A stretch of DNA of 64,000 nt, taken from assembly GCA_029298735.1 (NCBI GenBank), contig JANSLP010000017.1:1-64000 (forward strand). Direction: 5' to 3'. How positions within the stretch are numbered: position 1 is the stretch's first letter; each line of letters opens with the position of its first letter. This document shows positions 50,771-60,820 of the stretch, one piece after another. The notes beneath the pieces are model-generated. The model worked only from the letters and a program-made list of their open reading frames with translations. It was not told the origin of the DNA and made no database searches. A program made the translations under genes and the position numbers. Source of the stretch: Ophiostoma sp. CBS 140.51. Taxonomy: Eukaryota; Ascomycota; Sordariomycetes; Ophiostomatales; Ophiostomataceae.

Positions 50771-51778
50771 ATGAATGTGAGAAGGTGGCGACGGACAAGC
50801 AATTTCCGGTGAAAAGACCATTACGGCTGACAATTGAGGACCACAGATGCTTGAATGGGCCTTTGGCAAGCGCATTACGCCGGCCGAGCGTTTGCGCAAG
50901 AACCAGCGGATGCTGGACAAGGCCATCCGCGAGCTTGACCAGCAGCGGGTCAAGCTGGAGAAGCAGGAGAAGGCGCTGATTGCACAGATCAAGCAGAGTG
51001 CCCAGAAGGGCCAGATGGGAGCATGCAAGATCCAAGCGAAGGACCTGGTGCGCACAAGAAGGTCAGTCAGCTTCACAGGCATCGGCAACGACAGCACGGT
51101 GATGACCAAGTTCCCACATGCTAACAGGGTGATTGTACTGCAGATACGTTGAGAAGTTCTATGGCATGCGCAGCCAGCTGCAGAAGATTTCTCTACGACT
51201 TCAGGTAAGAAGAGAAACGGCCGCCCAACCCATACAACTTCCTGCCGTACAATTGTACAATACTGACCCATTGCCCTCCAGACATACCGGACGAATGAGC
51301 AGATGATGCAGGCCATGAAGGGCGCCACCATGGCTCTCGGCAGCATGAACCGCACGATGAACCTTCCATCCCTACAGCGCATCGCCATGGAGTTTGAGCG
51401 CGAGAACGACATCATGGAGCAGAGACAAGAGATGATGGATGACGCTATTGACGACGCCATGGATGTCGGTGTTGAAGAAGAGGGCGACGAAGTTGTCGAG
51501 CAGGTTCTCGAGGAGATTGGTGTCGACCTTACCCAAGCCGTACGTTACACAGATCCTCAGGCATTTGTTTGTTGTTTGCTGGATATTTTGTTCAAAGAAG
51601 ATGCTAACACAGATGGTTTATACAGCTCGGCGACACACCACAAGGCTTGCAATCCGCAACGGTGCCAGAAGGCAAGATTGCCCAGGCTGTCGGCGGCGGC
51701 GGCGGCGGAGGTGGCGGAGGTGGTGGGGGCGCGGGCGACGACGACCTTCAAGCTCGTCTGGACAGCCTGCGGCGGTAG
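50771..51778 (+). CDS. VPS2: ESCRT-III subunit Vps2/Did4 (CHMP2-like)
   Basis: An ESCRT-III filament subunit for multivesicular-body sorting and membrane scission, disassembled by Vps4. Five exons (50771-50776, 50847-51061, 51144-51204, 51282-51539, 51626-51778) give 230 residues. The first coding exon is only ATGAAT. A GTGAGA donor, a GGCTGACAA branch region and a CACAG acceptor frame a 70-base intron, so the protein starts MNMLEWAFGKRITPAERL. The basic N-terminal helices (LRKNQRMLDKAIRELD, IKQSAQKGQMGACKIQAKDL) match CHMP2. The acidic C-terminus ends LQARLDSLRR, a MIM1-type Vps4 MIT-interacting motif. Before it lies an unusual run of 13 glycines. If the micro-exon is not used, translation would begin at the ATG at 50847. 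Confidence 0.93.
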
Positions 51779-53403
51779 TTTGCAGGAGGGACCTTGTTTG
51801 AGACAACCTGGTCTCTCCCCGCTGGTGTGTTAAATGTCGGTTTCCTGGTCTACTGTCTCGCCGGCTCAGGGTCGGCTCATAACCCGGATCGACTATAATT
51901 TTTTCCCTTGTTGGCTTTCCCACTGTTTTCTTGTTATGCCATAACCGTGGGTTCTTCGGTATTTCGTGTTTTGTTTCGGTACATAGTTTCAGCGTATACG
52001 ATGCGTCGTTTCCATCCTTTTATTTTGTCGAGACTGTTGCGAACAAGCACTGGTTATATATGTGTGTGTATGTACATGGATGGCAACCTCGTGCCAGTCC
52101 ATTCGATCATAATATGGTCTCGTCCTCTTCCTTTGCAAAGCTGGGGACATTGTGGAGGACAATGCGGAGGACAATGCGGAGGACAGTGCAGTCTCCCTCT
52201 TTAAATTCTCTTTAAATTGCCATGTCGACTACCGACGAGGCCGCTTTGGCCGCAAACCGTTCCCTTCTCCCGCACCCATCCCAACAGATCCCCAACCTAT
52301 TTAGACCAGGCACCACTTAATTTCACCACTTGGTCGCGAGTCGGGCGAGTCGGGGTCCCAAAGGCCGGCGCCAAAGTGCTGCGCCCCGTCCTAACCTGAC
52401 GAGCCTGGAATCCGCCGAGTTACCGGCTCGAGTTTTTTGTGCATTGGGGTCAGAGTACAGGTTGTCCATCTCAAATCTCCTCAATTTTTGCCCATGCGGG
52501 GCACCATATAATATCTCGACTTGCTCGCTGTCCCCTCATATTTTCCCTCCAGAGGCCTCGATTTCCCCGTGTTCCAGCTGCCGCGTGGAAAGGCTTGGCT
52601 CAACGGCTCGACCACCTGGAAGCCACTCTTTGTTCCTTCCTCTTCTGTCGCCCGCTAGCCAGAATTTTGGTTCGCATGCAGCTTGTCTCACCAGCCCCAG
52701 GCGCCTAATTCTGACCTCGTTCCTTCCCTCCGTTTCCTCCGTCCCGCTAGTGTATTACATCATCCACCAATAGGTCACAGGGCCCCTCCTCTTCCTCAGG
52801 TCTTCCCCGTTACCTGTGCTGTCCCCGCTGCCTTCCACAACCACCGAAACAAGCGTTGTCTCCAAGCAGGACCAAGCCCAAGCTGGTGGCCAATATTACT
52901 CGAGTCCTCCCAGAAAACATAACCTGGCAAACACTACCAATGCTCAAGCATCAGGCACAGGAACGTTCTCCCACATACACAGTACGCGCATCATCGACCA
53001 CGGCCTGAAGCACACACCGGCCTGTCCAGAACATCAGCCTCACACGCTCACAGTCTTCTAGCCCTTCTCCATTCCACTGTCAAGAGCTATCCTGTGCACA
53101 GACAGCCAGCTTTGCTCTACATCACACCCCGCACAATACACTCAACATCCTCAACACTTTTCGCCCCCAGCATTGCTCGAATCTGGTCCTCGACACCCCT
53201 ACCAACGTCTTTTCACTTCACTCTTTTCGACACTTTGCTATCATATACACCTCGACAGCTACTGAGTCCAATCGCAACATACGCAGAACAGGCTTCCATA
53301 CCTTTCGCGACACCTCTCTTCCCCACAAAACCCCCGACCACCAACCAAGCTGGCAGGCAACAAGCGACGCAGTCTCTCTTCGCAGGGAGGACTGCTCAAC
53401 AGA
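51779..53403. other. Gene-free interval with long leader of the PP2C gene
   Basis: About 1.6 kb. The left part is T-rich (3' UTR of VPS2) and the right part is C/T/A-rich (about 52640-53400), probably a long 5' leader of the PP2C gene. Short frames have no domain. A three-copy 12-base tandem repeat is listed separately. Confidence 0.4.
52154..52189. repeat. Three-copy 12-base tandem repeat
   Basis: The unit ggaggacaatgc occurs three times in a row, with a single change (a to g) in the last copy. It lies between VPS2 and the PP2C gene. No function is apparent. Confidence 0.8.
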
Positions 53404-55199
53404 ATGTTCGGCGGCGGCTCTTCTGCTTCTCTCAAGGCCGAGAGCGCAATCGATGACAGTAGTAGCGGCGGCGATGGCGCCACCCTGGCCCCTGCTGCTG
53501 CTGCGGCTGGTAGCGTCAGAAAAAACAGCAACAAGTCGCCTTCCCCCGAGCCAGACTCGGCCAAGACGTCACCGGCAACGCCAATTGCGACCGCCGAGAA
53601 GTCAGCAAAGTCCTCGAGCCCCGAGAGAAAAGCTGGGAACAGCAGCAGCCCGCCAACGTCCGGCAGCTCCGCTGAGCCCAAGAAGCGACGGAGCAGCGGT
53701 GTCAGCAGCCGCGCCAGCAGCCTGCTTGCATCTGCAAAGAACACCCTGAACTTCTCTCAGTCTGGACGCTCAAGTAGTGATGCATCGTCGAACCAAACGC
53801 CGCTGGAGAAGCTCGGCAAGCAGGACGCTGCTCTCGCTGTTCCCCAGGGCCAGCACAACAACTCGGCGGGCGAGTCTCTTCCGGGCCCAAGATCCACCTT
53901 CCGCGTCGGCGTTTGGGAGGACCGGAACAAGAAGTGCCGGCGGACCATGGAGGATACACATGCCTTCCTCTACAACTTCCTTCGCACCCCTGCTCCGGCC
54001 TCCAATGTCACCGACAAAGACAGCACGAAATCCTTCAAATCGTCATCCGACAGCAGTGCCCAGGATGCTGCCGTTTCTAGTGCTGGCAACAGCGGCATAG
54101 ACCTCGTTAGTGACTCGCTGGAGACAGACAACGGCTATTTCGCCATCTTCGACGGACATGCCGGGACCTTTGCCGCAGATTGGTGTGGTAAAAAGCTGCA
54201 TCTGATCCTTGAAGAGGTCATACGCAAGAACCCGAATGCGCCTATACCTGAGCTTCTGGACCAGACTTTCACATCCGTCGATGCCCAGCTGGAGAAACTC
54301 CCTCTTAAGAACAGCGGCTGCACTGCCGCAGTTGCTGTGCTGCGGTGGGAGGACCGAGTTCCCAGCAACCAGTCTGCCACTGGCTCCCAGGGCATCGCCA
54401 TGGCTGCCGCCGCAAAGGCCAGCGATGATGCTGCTCCCAAGGCAGACGAAAAGAAGGGCGGCGCCAGTGCAAGTACGGCCTCAACCCGCACCACGGCCGA
54501 TGTGGAAACTGCCCATGCCAAACTCAAGCCCAACGCTCTTCGCCAGCGTGTTCTCTACACAGCAAACGTCGGCGATGCGCGCATCATCCTTTGCCGGTCC
54601 GGAAAGGCGTTGCGCCTGTCGTACGACCACAAGGGCAGCGACGAGAACGAGGGCCGCCGTATTGCCAACGCTGGTGGTTTGGTCCTCAACAACCGTGTCA
54701 ATGGCGTTCTCGCCGTTACGCGGGCTCTCGGTGACACCTATATCAAAGAGCTTGTCACCGGCCATCCTTACACCACGGAGACGGTCATTCAACCCGAGCT
54801 CGACGAATTCGTCATCATCGCTTGTGATGGGGTATGTATAATCCTACTTTTTTTCTTCTTCTCTTTTTTTCGAATTACGTATTTGACACCGGATACTAAC
54901 TGTGCTCACAATAGCTCTGGGATGTCTGCAATGACCAGGACGCAGTGAATCTCATTCGCAACGTTGCTGACCCCGTCGCAGCTGCAAAGATGCTGGTGGA
55001 TCACGCACTTGCCAACTTCAGCACGGACAACCTGTCGTGCATGGTCGTTCGCTTCGACAAGGAGGCACTTGTTGAGACGCACAACAGCAACGATGGCTTG
55101 ATTGGTGTCGAGGGTGACGAGGCCGGGTCTAGCCAGGTACCTAGGCTTATCGTAACTTTTAATCCTACATCGAAGCGTAAAGCCGACAAAAGAAAATAA
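53404..55199 (+). CDS. PP2C-type protein phosphatase, Ptc1-like
   Basis: A Mn2+/Mg2+-dependent Ser/Thr phosphatase. Ptc1-type enzymes dampen MAP kinase pathways. Two exons (53404-54831 and 54915-55199) give 570 residues. The first ~165 residues are a Ser/Ala-rich disordered extension. The catalytic domain has the metal-site residues in [10 protein letters not shown] (E183, D184) and FAIFDGHAG (D250), then [43 protein letters not shown], the DG(LWD) site across the intron, and [15 protein letters not shown] ~60-residue Ala/Lys/Thr-rich insert (about 320-380) interrupts the domain. The C-terminus after SSQ is uncertain: gtacct follows and could be a donor, but no acceptor is evident, so I used the read-through stop at 55199. 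Confidence 0.88.
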
Positions 55200-55725
55200 C
55201 CACCGCCATATATTTTTTATTATCGTAACTTCACAAGAAACCGGAGTATATAGAACCATTTAAACGACCATCTCTGTCGTTCTTCGGGAGAAAAGCTACC
55301 CTGCCCCTTTGCCGAGTGTAAACTCCGTGGCGAGGTGTTTAGAGACAGGGTCGCATTCAATCTGACAAACTCAAACGAACAAATGTATCATTTCAAAGAC
55401 TCAGCCAGCTTTCATCGTCATCTACCAGTTGTTGCCATGATCTTCAGAGGTGTTGGAGAGCAATGGCTGCCCGAAGTCCTCGTCGCCATGTGCCAAATGT
55501 TGTGTTACCTATGGCGAGCTGTCATTGGCAGAATGTGACTTTGTGAAAGTGTTAGGAGCGGGGCGACAACTCGGAAATGATCACGGGTGACGAGTGACGC
55601 CGAAGTTTAGCCATCGAGGGTTCTGCGCCCGGATGACTAGTTTGATGGTGAAATAAAACGGCACGTTCTACCGTTCAACATATCAACCCGCGAACAGCGC
55701 ACCACCAAACCTACACGTTGCGACA
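55200..55725. promoter_or_regulatory. Interval between PP2C and the first MFS gene; border of the accessory block
   Basis: About 530 bases with the PP2C 3' end and the MFS promoter. An inverted CGG pair, CGG at 55659-55661 and CCG at 55671-55673 with 9 bases between, lies 55 bases before the MFS start. This spacing is one known to fit zinc-cluster regulators. No gene is supported. Confidence 0.4.
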
Positions 55726-57173
55726 ATGGCAGACACTCGGCTGAAGACGCAGGGCGATGCCGTCACGCCAGAGACGCCCGAACTGCACGAAATGCACGAC
55801 AACACGCCGTCGGCTGCCAGAGAGGACGGAGAGCGACCCGGCGTGCCCGCCAAGGACATGGACGGCGCGACCTACCTCAAGATTGCCAGTGCCGGCTTCT
55901 CCTTTTTTGTCGCCGGCGTCAACGACGGCAGCATCGGCGCCCTTCTGCCCTACATCCTCCAGACCTACGGCATCACCACGGCGAGCGTCACCGCCGTGTA
56001 CGCCGCCAACTTTGCCGGCTGGGCCTTGGCAGCCGTGTCCAACACGCACCTGTCGCAGCACTTGTCGCTTGGCAGCATGCTCTTTGTGGGCGCCGGACTG
56101 CAGGTGCTCGCCCAGAGCCTGCGGGCCTGGCTGCCGCCGTTTGGGCTCTATGTCGTGACGTTTGGCCTCGCGTGTCTCGGCCAAGCGTACCAGGATACGC
56201 ACGCCAACACGTTTGTGGCCGGCACGCGGGCGGCGCACCGGGGCCTCGCGTTCATCCACGCAATGTACATGGCCGGGTGTCTGAGCGGGCCGTTTTGTGC
56301 GACGGTTATTGCTGCGTCGGCGCCTTTGCGGTGGCCGCTCTTTTACTGCTTCCCCCTGGGCCTTGGTGTCGTGAACATGGCACTCGTGAGCGTTGCCTTT
56401 CGGGACTGTCTTTTCCGGACGGTGTCTGCCAGTGATACCGACGAAAGGCCGGCGGCGGGCCTGCTCAAGGAGACACTGGCGCTGCGCAGTGTGTGGCTAC
56501 TGAGTCTATTCTTCTTCTTCTTCCTCGGCGCAACGCTGACGGCCAGCGGCTGGATGGTTGCGTACCTAGTCGACGTGCGCCACGGCCGCGTGTCGGAGAT
56601 GGGCTATGTGCCGGCCGGGTTCAGCGGCGGCGCTCTACTGGGAAGGCTTCTTCTCGCCGAGCCAACGCACCGATTCGGTCCTCACAGGATGATCTTTATC
56701 TACGCCCTTCTCTGCATCGGCTTGCAGCTTGTGTTTTGGCTGTACGTCCTGTCCGGAGAACTCCTGTTTTGTTCGTTCGCATGCTGACCACCGCAGTGTT
56801 CCCAACATCATCGCGGCTGCCATCGCAGTCAGCCTTCTTGGCTTTCTCACGGGCCCCTACTTTGCCACGGTCAGTCTGTCACTCACCTCTTTCTCCACAC
56901 ACTTGTTGACTCCTTCCACAATGACAGGGCATTTCCATCGGCTCCAAACTGTTTCCGTCCCATCTTCGACCCACGGCACTGTCGCTTGTCTTTGTCTTTG
57001 CCCAGATCGGGGGCTGCATCTTTCCCGTCATCACCGGCCTGCTTTCGTCGACTGGCGCCGGCGATAGCGTCCTGCAGCCGATGCTGTGTGCTCTCCTTGC
57101 ATCGACTGCCATTAGTTGGCTGTTTGTTCCACGACCAAAAACAAGCGGGACCGCCGATTTGCATCAAGAGTAG
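55726..57173 (+). CDS. MFS transporter, BSC6-like
   Basis: A major facilitator superfamily membrane carrier, resembling the fungal bypass-of-stop-codon-6 type. Three exons (55726-56741, 56797-56869, 56928-57173) give 444 residues. About 12 membrane segments follow a 45-residue polar N-terminus, for example FSFFVAGVNDGSIGALLPYI, AVYAANFAGWALAAVSNTHL and FGLACLGQAYQDTHANTF. The introns join FWL to VPNIIAAAIAV and FAT to GISIGSKLFPS, each restoring a helix. The stop codon is 74 bases from the stop of the convergent acyltransferase gene. Substrate unknown. With its neighbours it may form a small cluster. Third-position GC is visibly higher than in the PP2C gene to its left. Confidence 0.87.
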
Positions 57174-57247
57174 GGGGTCGGAGACATTTTTTTATATACG
57201 TGGCAAAACACTACACATTGATCGTCTACGCTGCAAAGTGATATAAA

Positions 57248-58774
57248 TTAGTCCTGCATCGGAACCTCCACATTCGCCAAGATCATGTCCCGGCACCGCT
57301 CCAGGAAGCCCATCACCTCGGGCGCCGTGTGCCAGGCATCATTGTACGCGGCACTAAAACAGAGCTCGCCCCGATATGTGCCCAGAAACGCGCCTAGGCC
57401 GTTGCCCAGCTCCTCGCCCGTCACCCACGGGTCGTACACCTGGACGGCGCCCTGCGACGGCGAAATCACCGTGTCCATCTTGCCCATGCTGGAGAGGGAC
57501 ACGGATGGCGACGTCTTGGGCGGCGGCACGGGCGGCACAGTGCTACTCGCCGGCAGGCTGGGCGTTGCCGTCTTCCAAAAAAGACTTGCAAGCGCGCCGT
57601 GCTCTGCATCGTTGCGCACCTCCTCGTAAAAGCTCTGCACGCCGCGGACAACGTCCAAGAACTCTGCGCGCTTTTCGTTGCTGCCCTGCAGTGTCATGTT
57701 GACCACCAGGGCCTGGCCGGAGGCGGAGTGGTACAGCGCCGCGGGGTGGCGGGCCGTGTTGTAGGGCGCGTTGCAATAGGGACGCTCGTTGCGGAGGAGG
57801 TAGCCCACGTAGCGCACCGTGCCGGCCTGCGTCTGTGTCTGTTCAATGTCCCGCATGGCCAAGGCAATGGCCGCATGAAAGACGTGCGTGACGGTTGCGC
57901 CCAGCGTCTTGCAAAGCTGCACAATCTGCGCCGTCTGAGCCGCGGGAAGCGCGAGTGCGACGCGTTGGTGCTTGCCCGGGAGGACCGGTCCTTGTACAAA
58001 GGGGATGGTGAGCGTTGATTGTTCGTCGCCGGTCGCGGCGGCTTTCTGGGCCGCCATCTCGGCGGCTCTCTGCAGTTGGGACGCGGACAGCGTGTCCGGC
58101 ACCGAGGCGGCCTCGCGGTACGGGGGGCTGAGGTTTTTCAGTTCTGAGCCGTCAAGATGTCGAATACCCAGAGAGTCGGTGACACTGTAGAACTTGGACA
58201 CGTGGGCAATGTAGTTGTTCAGCAGGAGCAGCGTCCCCATGCCGTCGATAATGTCGTGTGGCGACCGCAGCACGAGATCGCGGCGAACAAGGCCGGCAGC
58301 GTCGTCCGGGACGTGCACAACAAACAGCGTGGGGAGCACAGGAGCGGGCGGGTCGGCGTTGGCCCATTCGACGCCGGTCTGGCCGGTGGAGACGGGCACC
58401 AGCGTCTTGTTGAGCCAGGCCGTCGCAACGGCACTGTCCGCACAACAGCGGTATATCTTGGTCGGGCGGGCAGCGCCCTTTTGGTGCACCACCTGCGATG
58501 CAATCGTCGGATGGTCGAACCGCAATGCGAGCCAGGCATGGCGGAGGGCGGCATCGAGGCGACGCTCGGCCGCGGCCGGGGACACGCCTGTAGGGATGGC
58601 GACGCGCAGGGATGCGTGTCCGGTAATGGCAAAGAACATGCGACCGCTGCCTTGGTACAGCTGGGCGACAGTGTAGTAAAACTCTTCGGCCTCGTCAATG
58701 TTGCGTTCCCAGACGCCCGGCGTCGTTTGACGCCAGAGAAAGTCGTTGGCGGCCATTGTTGGGTTGGAGGACAA
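57248..58774 (-). CDS. Condensation-fold O-acyltransferase (AATase/Tri3-like)
   Basis: A CoA-dependent acyltransferase of the chloramphenicol-acetyltransferase/condensation fold. It is a single exon of 508 residues. The active-site HxxxD motif is complete in RSPHDIIDGMGTLLLLNNY (about 183-201). The C-terminal part, GAFLGTYRGELCFSAAYND, resembles alcohol acetyltransferases and the fungal 15-O-acetyltransferase (Tri3-like) group, and no plant-type DFGWG motif is seen. No signal peptide or membrane segment is present, so a cytosolic location is likely. The substrate cannot be named. A toxin pathway is not implied, since no backbone synthase is in view. The gene is divergent from the MFS gene at 59145 and shares a 370-base promoter with it. 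Confidence 0.82.
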   Translation of the reverse strand: MSSNPTMAANDFLWRQTTPGVWERNIDEAEEFYYTVAQLYQGSGRMFFAITGHASLRVAIPTGVSPAAAERRLDAALRHAWLALRFDHPTIASQVVHQKGAARPTKIYRCCADSAVATAWLNKTLVPVSTGQTGVEWANADPPAPVLPTLFVVHVPDDAAGLVRRDLVLRSPHDIIDGMGTLLLLNNYIAHVSKFYSVTDSLGIRHLDGSELKNLSPPYREAASVPDTLSASQLQRAAEMAAQKAAATGDEQSTLTIPFVQGPVLPGKHQRVALALPAAQTAQIVQLCKTLGATVTHVFHAAIALAMRDIEQTQTQAGTVRYVGYLLRNERPYCNAPYNTARHPAALYHSASGQALVVNMTLQGSNEKRAEFLDVVRGVQSFYEEVRNDAEHGALASLFWKTATPSLPASSTVPPVPPPKTSPSVSLSSMGKMDTVISPSQGAVQVYDPWVTGEELGNGLGAFLGTYRGELCFSAAYNDAWHTAPEVMGFLERCRDMILANVEVPMQD

Positions 58775-59144
58775 AAAAACAGAACAATTTTGTGACGTAT
58801 CGTGCGAGTGACAAAAGACGGCAAACGTGTCGATCGGGTACCCTTTTATTGAAAACTTGTCGTGAATCGACGTCGGATGTTGTTGATGTAGGTGGGGTCG
58901 GTAGGACTGCGGCTAAACTGCGGCGAAACCAAGGCTGATGTCTCTACGAAGTAATTTAGTCTCGCGATGGCTCGTCGTCCCGTACTCCGTTCTTCGTCCG
59001 AGATTTTACCAGAGCTTTTTGTCTCTCGAATAAAGTATCCGTTTCCAAAGTTGAGTCGACAATGACAATGACAACGACAACAACGACAGCGGCGACCTGC
59101 CATTCTTCTGGCAATTCACCGCTGCCCGTCACCGCCTCTCTCCA
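58775..59144. promoter_or_regulatory. Divergent promoter of acyltransferase and second MFS gene, with phased CGG triplets
   Basis: A 370-base region between two start codons facing away. On the plus strand, CGG occurs at 58874, 58899, 58910 and 58921. The last three are exactly 11 bases apart, with spacers taggactg and ctaaactg, so the unit CGG-N4-ACTG is tandem. Zn2Cys6 factors read CGG triplets, and such a factor is encoded next door. Binding is inferred. Confidence 0.55.
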
Positions 59145-60437
59145 ATGAGATCAAGTCCAGCGTGTGTGGATGATGACCCGTCCTACCCCGAAGGCGGCCG
59201 AGAGGCTTGGAGTGTCGTCTTTGGGTCCTTTTGCGCGCAAATGTGCGTCTTTGGCGTCATCAACACGTCTGCTGTCTTCCAGCTGTACTTTGCCGAGAAC
59301 CAGCTGCGGATGTACGACGCGTCCGCCATTGGCTGGATCTTCTCGCTGTATCTCTTTCTCGTCTACTTTGTCGGCATGCAGGTTGGTCCGCTCTTTGACC
59401 AGTACGGGCCGCGTCTTCTCGTGGGTTGTGGCTGCATCCTCTTGGCCCTCAGCATGTTTCTTTTAGGCTTTTGCTCGGGTATGTTGTGCTGCCCCTAACA
59501 ACAAAAAAAAGTGCATACTTACCGTTCAGCGTACTACCAGATCATGTTGGATTTCTCCGTCCTCGGAGGCCTTGGAGGTGCCCTCATCAACAGCCCGAGC
59601 CTCGGGGCGGTTGCCCATTTCTTCCATGCCCGGCGCGGCCTGGCCACGGGGCTTTCCACGATGGCTGGCGGCATTGGAGGCGTGGTGTTTCCGCTGCTGC
59701 TGCGGTCCCTCTTGCCTAGGATTGGCTTTGCCTGGGCCACGCGCGTTGTCGGCTTCATCGTGCTCGGTCTCGCGGTGCCCGCCACCCTCCTTGTCCGCTC
59801 ACGCCTGCCGCCGCGCGCGCGAGACACGGCGGCCCTCTGGCCCGATTTTAGCATGTTTCGCAACGCCAAGTTTGCTCTGCTCTGCCTGAGCATCTTCTTT
59901 ATCGAGTACGGCGTGCTGATCCCGCTGGCCTACATTGTCTCATATGCCACCAGTTTTGACCAGAACACAGAAACGAGCTATGTGCTTCCGGCGCTGCTCA
60001 ATGCCGGCAGCACGGCAGGGCGCGTCATACCCGGTCTCTTGGCCGACAAGATGGGACGGTTCAATGTCCTGATCCTCAGCGTTGGTCTTTGTGCCATTAT
60101 GGTCTTGGGACTGTGGGGGGCGGCGGGCGGGTCGACGGCCATCACGACAGCATTTGCCGTGCTCATTGGGTTCACGAGCGGAAGCAACGTTGGCCTGGTG
60201 CCGGTGTGCGTAGGGCAGCTGTGTGACACGCGGGACTACGGGCGGTGTCTGTCCCTGGCTATGATCGCAGCTAGCGTCGGGGTGCTGACTAGCATTCCCA
60301 TTGGCGGCGCATTGCTGGAAGCCGAGGGGTGGATGGCGTTGATCCTGTTCTCCGGGCTGTCGTATGTGGCATGTTTTGTTTGTTGTGTATTGGCACGAGG
60401 ATTTGCCGTGGGATGGCGGCCTCGGGTCGTATTTTAA
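59145..60437 (+). CDS. MFS transporter, monocarboxylate-type
   Basis: A plasma-membrane carrier of the monocarboxylate porter-like MFS group. Two exons (59145-59478 and 59530-60437) give 413 residues. The start of the domain, YPEGGREAWSVVFGSFCAQM, is typical of fungal MCT-like carriers. It is followed by about 12 helices including FGVINTSAVFQLYF, FSVLGGLGGALINSPSLGAV and GLSTMAGGIGGVVFPLLL. The 51-base intron restores helix 4 (GFCSG then AYYQIML). The 3' end overlaps the antisense frame of the Zn2Cys6 gene. Substrate unknown. Similar carriers are often found in secondary-metabolite clusters, but also elsewhere. Confidence 0.88.
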
Positions 60438-60797
60438 GTACAGGCACAGCATCAGAGGCTCGTCCTCGGGCGGCGTCTTGGTGCGGTCGTCGTCGTCCAG
60501 CACGCCAATAATGTGGTGGAAGCTGTCGCGGCGAGGGTCCCTGTCTCGTACATCGCTGGCTTTGGGCCTCCGCTGCAGCTCGGCCTCGAGCGACGCAATC
60601 TTGGCGTACAGCTCGCGCACCAGCTTCTTGCTGTTGGACAGCTTGCGCTCGTCCACCGCCGGGATCAGGCACTCGGCGCCCGACCGCAGACACGCCCGGC
60701 ACCGCCCGCCGTCCACGTTGGGCTGGCACTTTATCTTTTTCTTGCGGCAGCTCGAGCACGCCAGCTGTTTGGCCGGCTCGCCGCTGCCACGCCGCAT
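59940..60797 (-). CDS. Short Zn2Cys6 zinc-cluster transcription factor, possibly truncated
   Basis: A fungal-type DNA-binding regulator. The frame is 285 residues. Near residue 14 it has the binuclear zinc cluster CSSCRKKKIKC followed by CRACLRSGAEC, with six cysteines at the correct spacing, then a coiled coil (KKLVRELYAKIASLEAELQ). Only the first ~120 residues (60797 to about 60438) look protein-like. The rest is antisense to the MFS gene and carries no middle-homology region, so the protein may be a truncated remnant, or it may end or be spliced in a way I cannot see. Full-length members are usually over 500 residues. It could regulate the neighbouring acyltransferase and transporter genes, which is inference. 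Confidence 0.6.
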   Translation of the reverse strand: MRRGSGEPAKQLACSSCRKKKIKCQPNVDGGRCRACLRSGAECLIPAVDERKLSNSKKLVRELYAKIASLEAELQRRPKASDVRDRDPRRDSFHHIIGVLDDDDRTKTPPEDEPLMLCLYLKYDPRPPSHGKSSCQYTTNKTCHIRQPGEQDQRHPPLGFQQCAANGNASQHPDASCDHSQGQTPPVVPRVTQLPYAHRHQANVASAREPNEHGKCCRDGRRPARRPPQSQDHNGTKTNAEDQDIEPSHLVGQETGYDAPCRAAGIEQRRKHIARFCVLVKTGGI

Positions 60798-60820
60798 GCG
60801 GGAGGGCGGTGACGAGGAGG

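Noticed and set aside
50326..50979. Plus-strand 217-codon frame overlapping the VPS2 start
   Set aside because: It lies mostly in the leader and crosses the VPS2 exon in another frame. The conserved VPS2 frame explains the region.
57294..58795. Long plus-strand frames opposite the acyltransferase
   Set aside because: GC-rich antisense frames of a single-exon gene, with no conserved motif.
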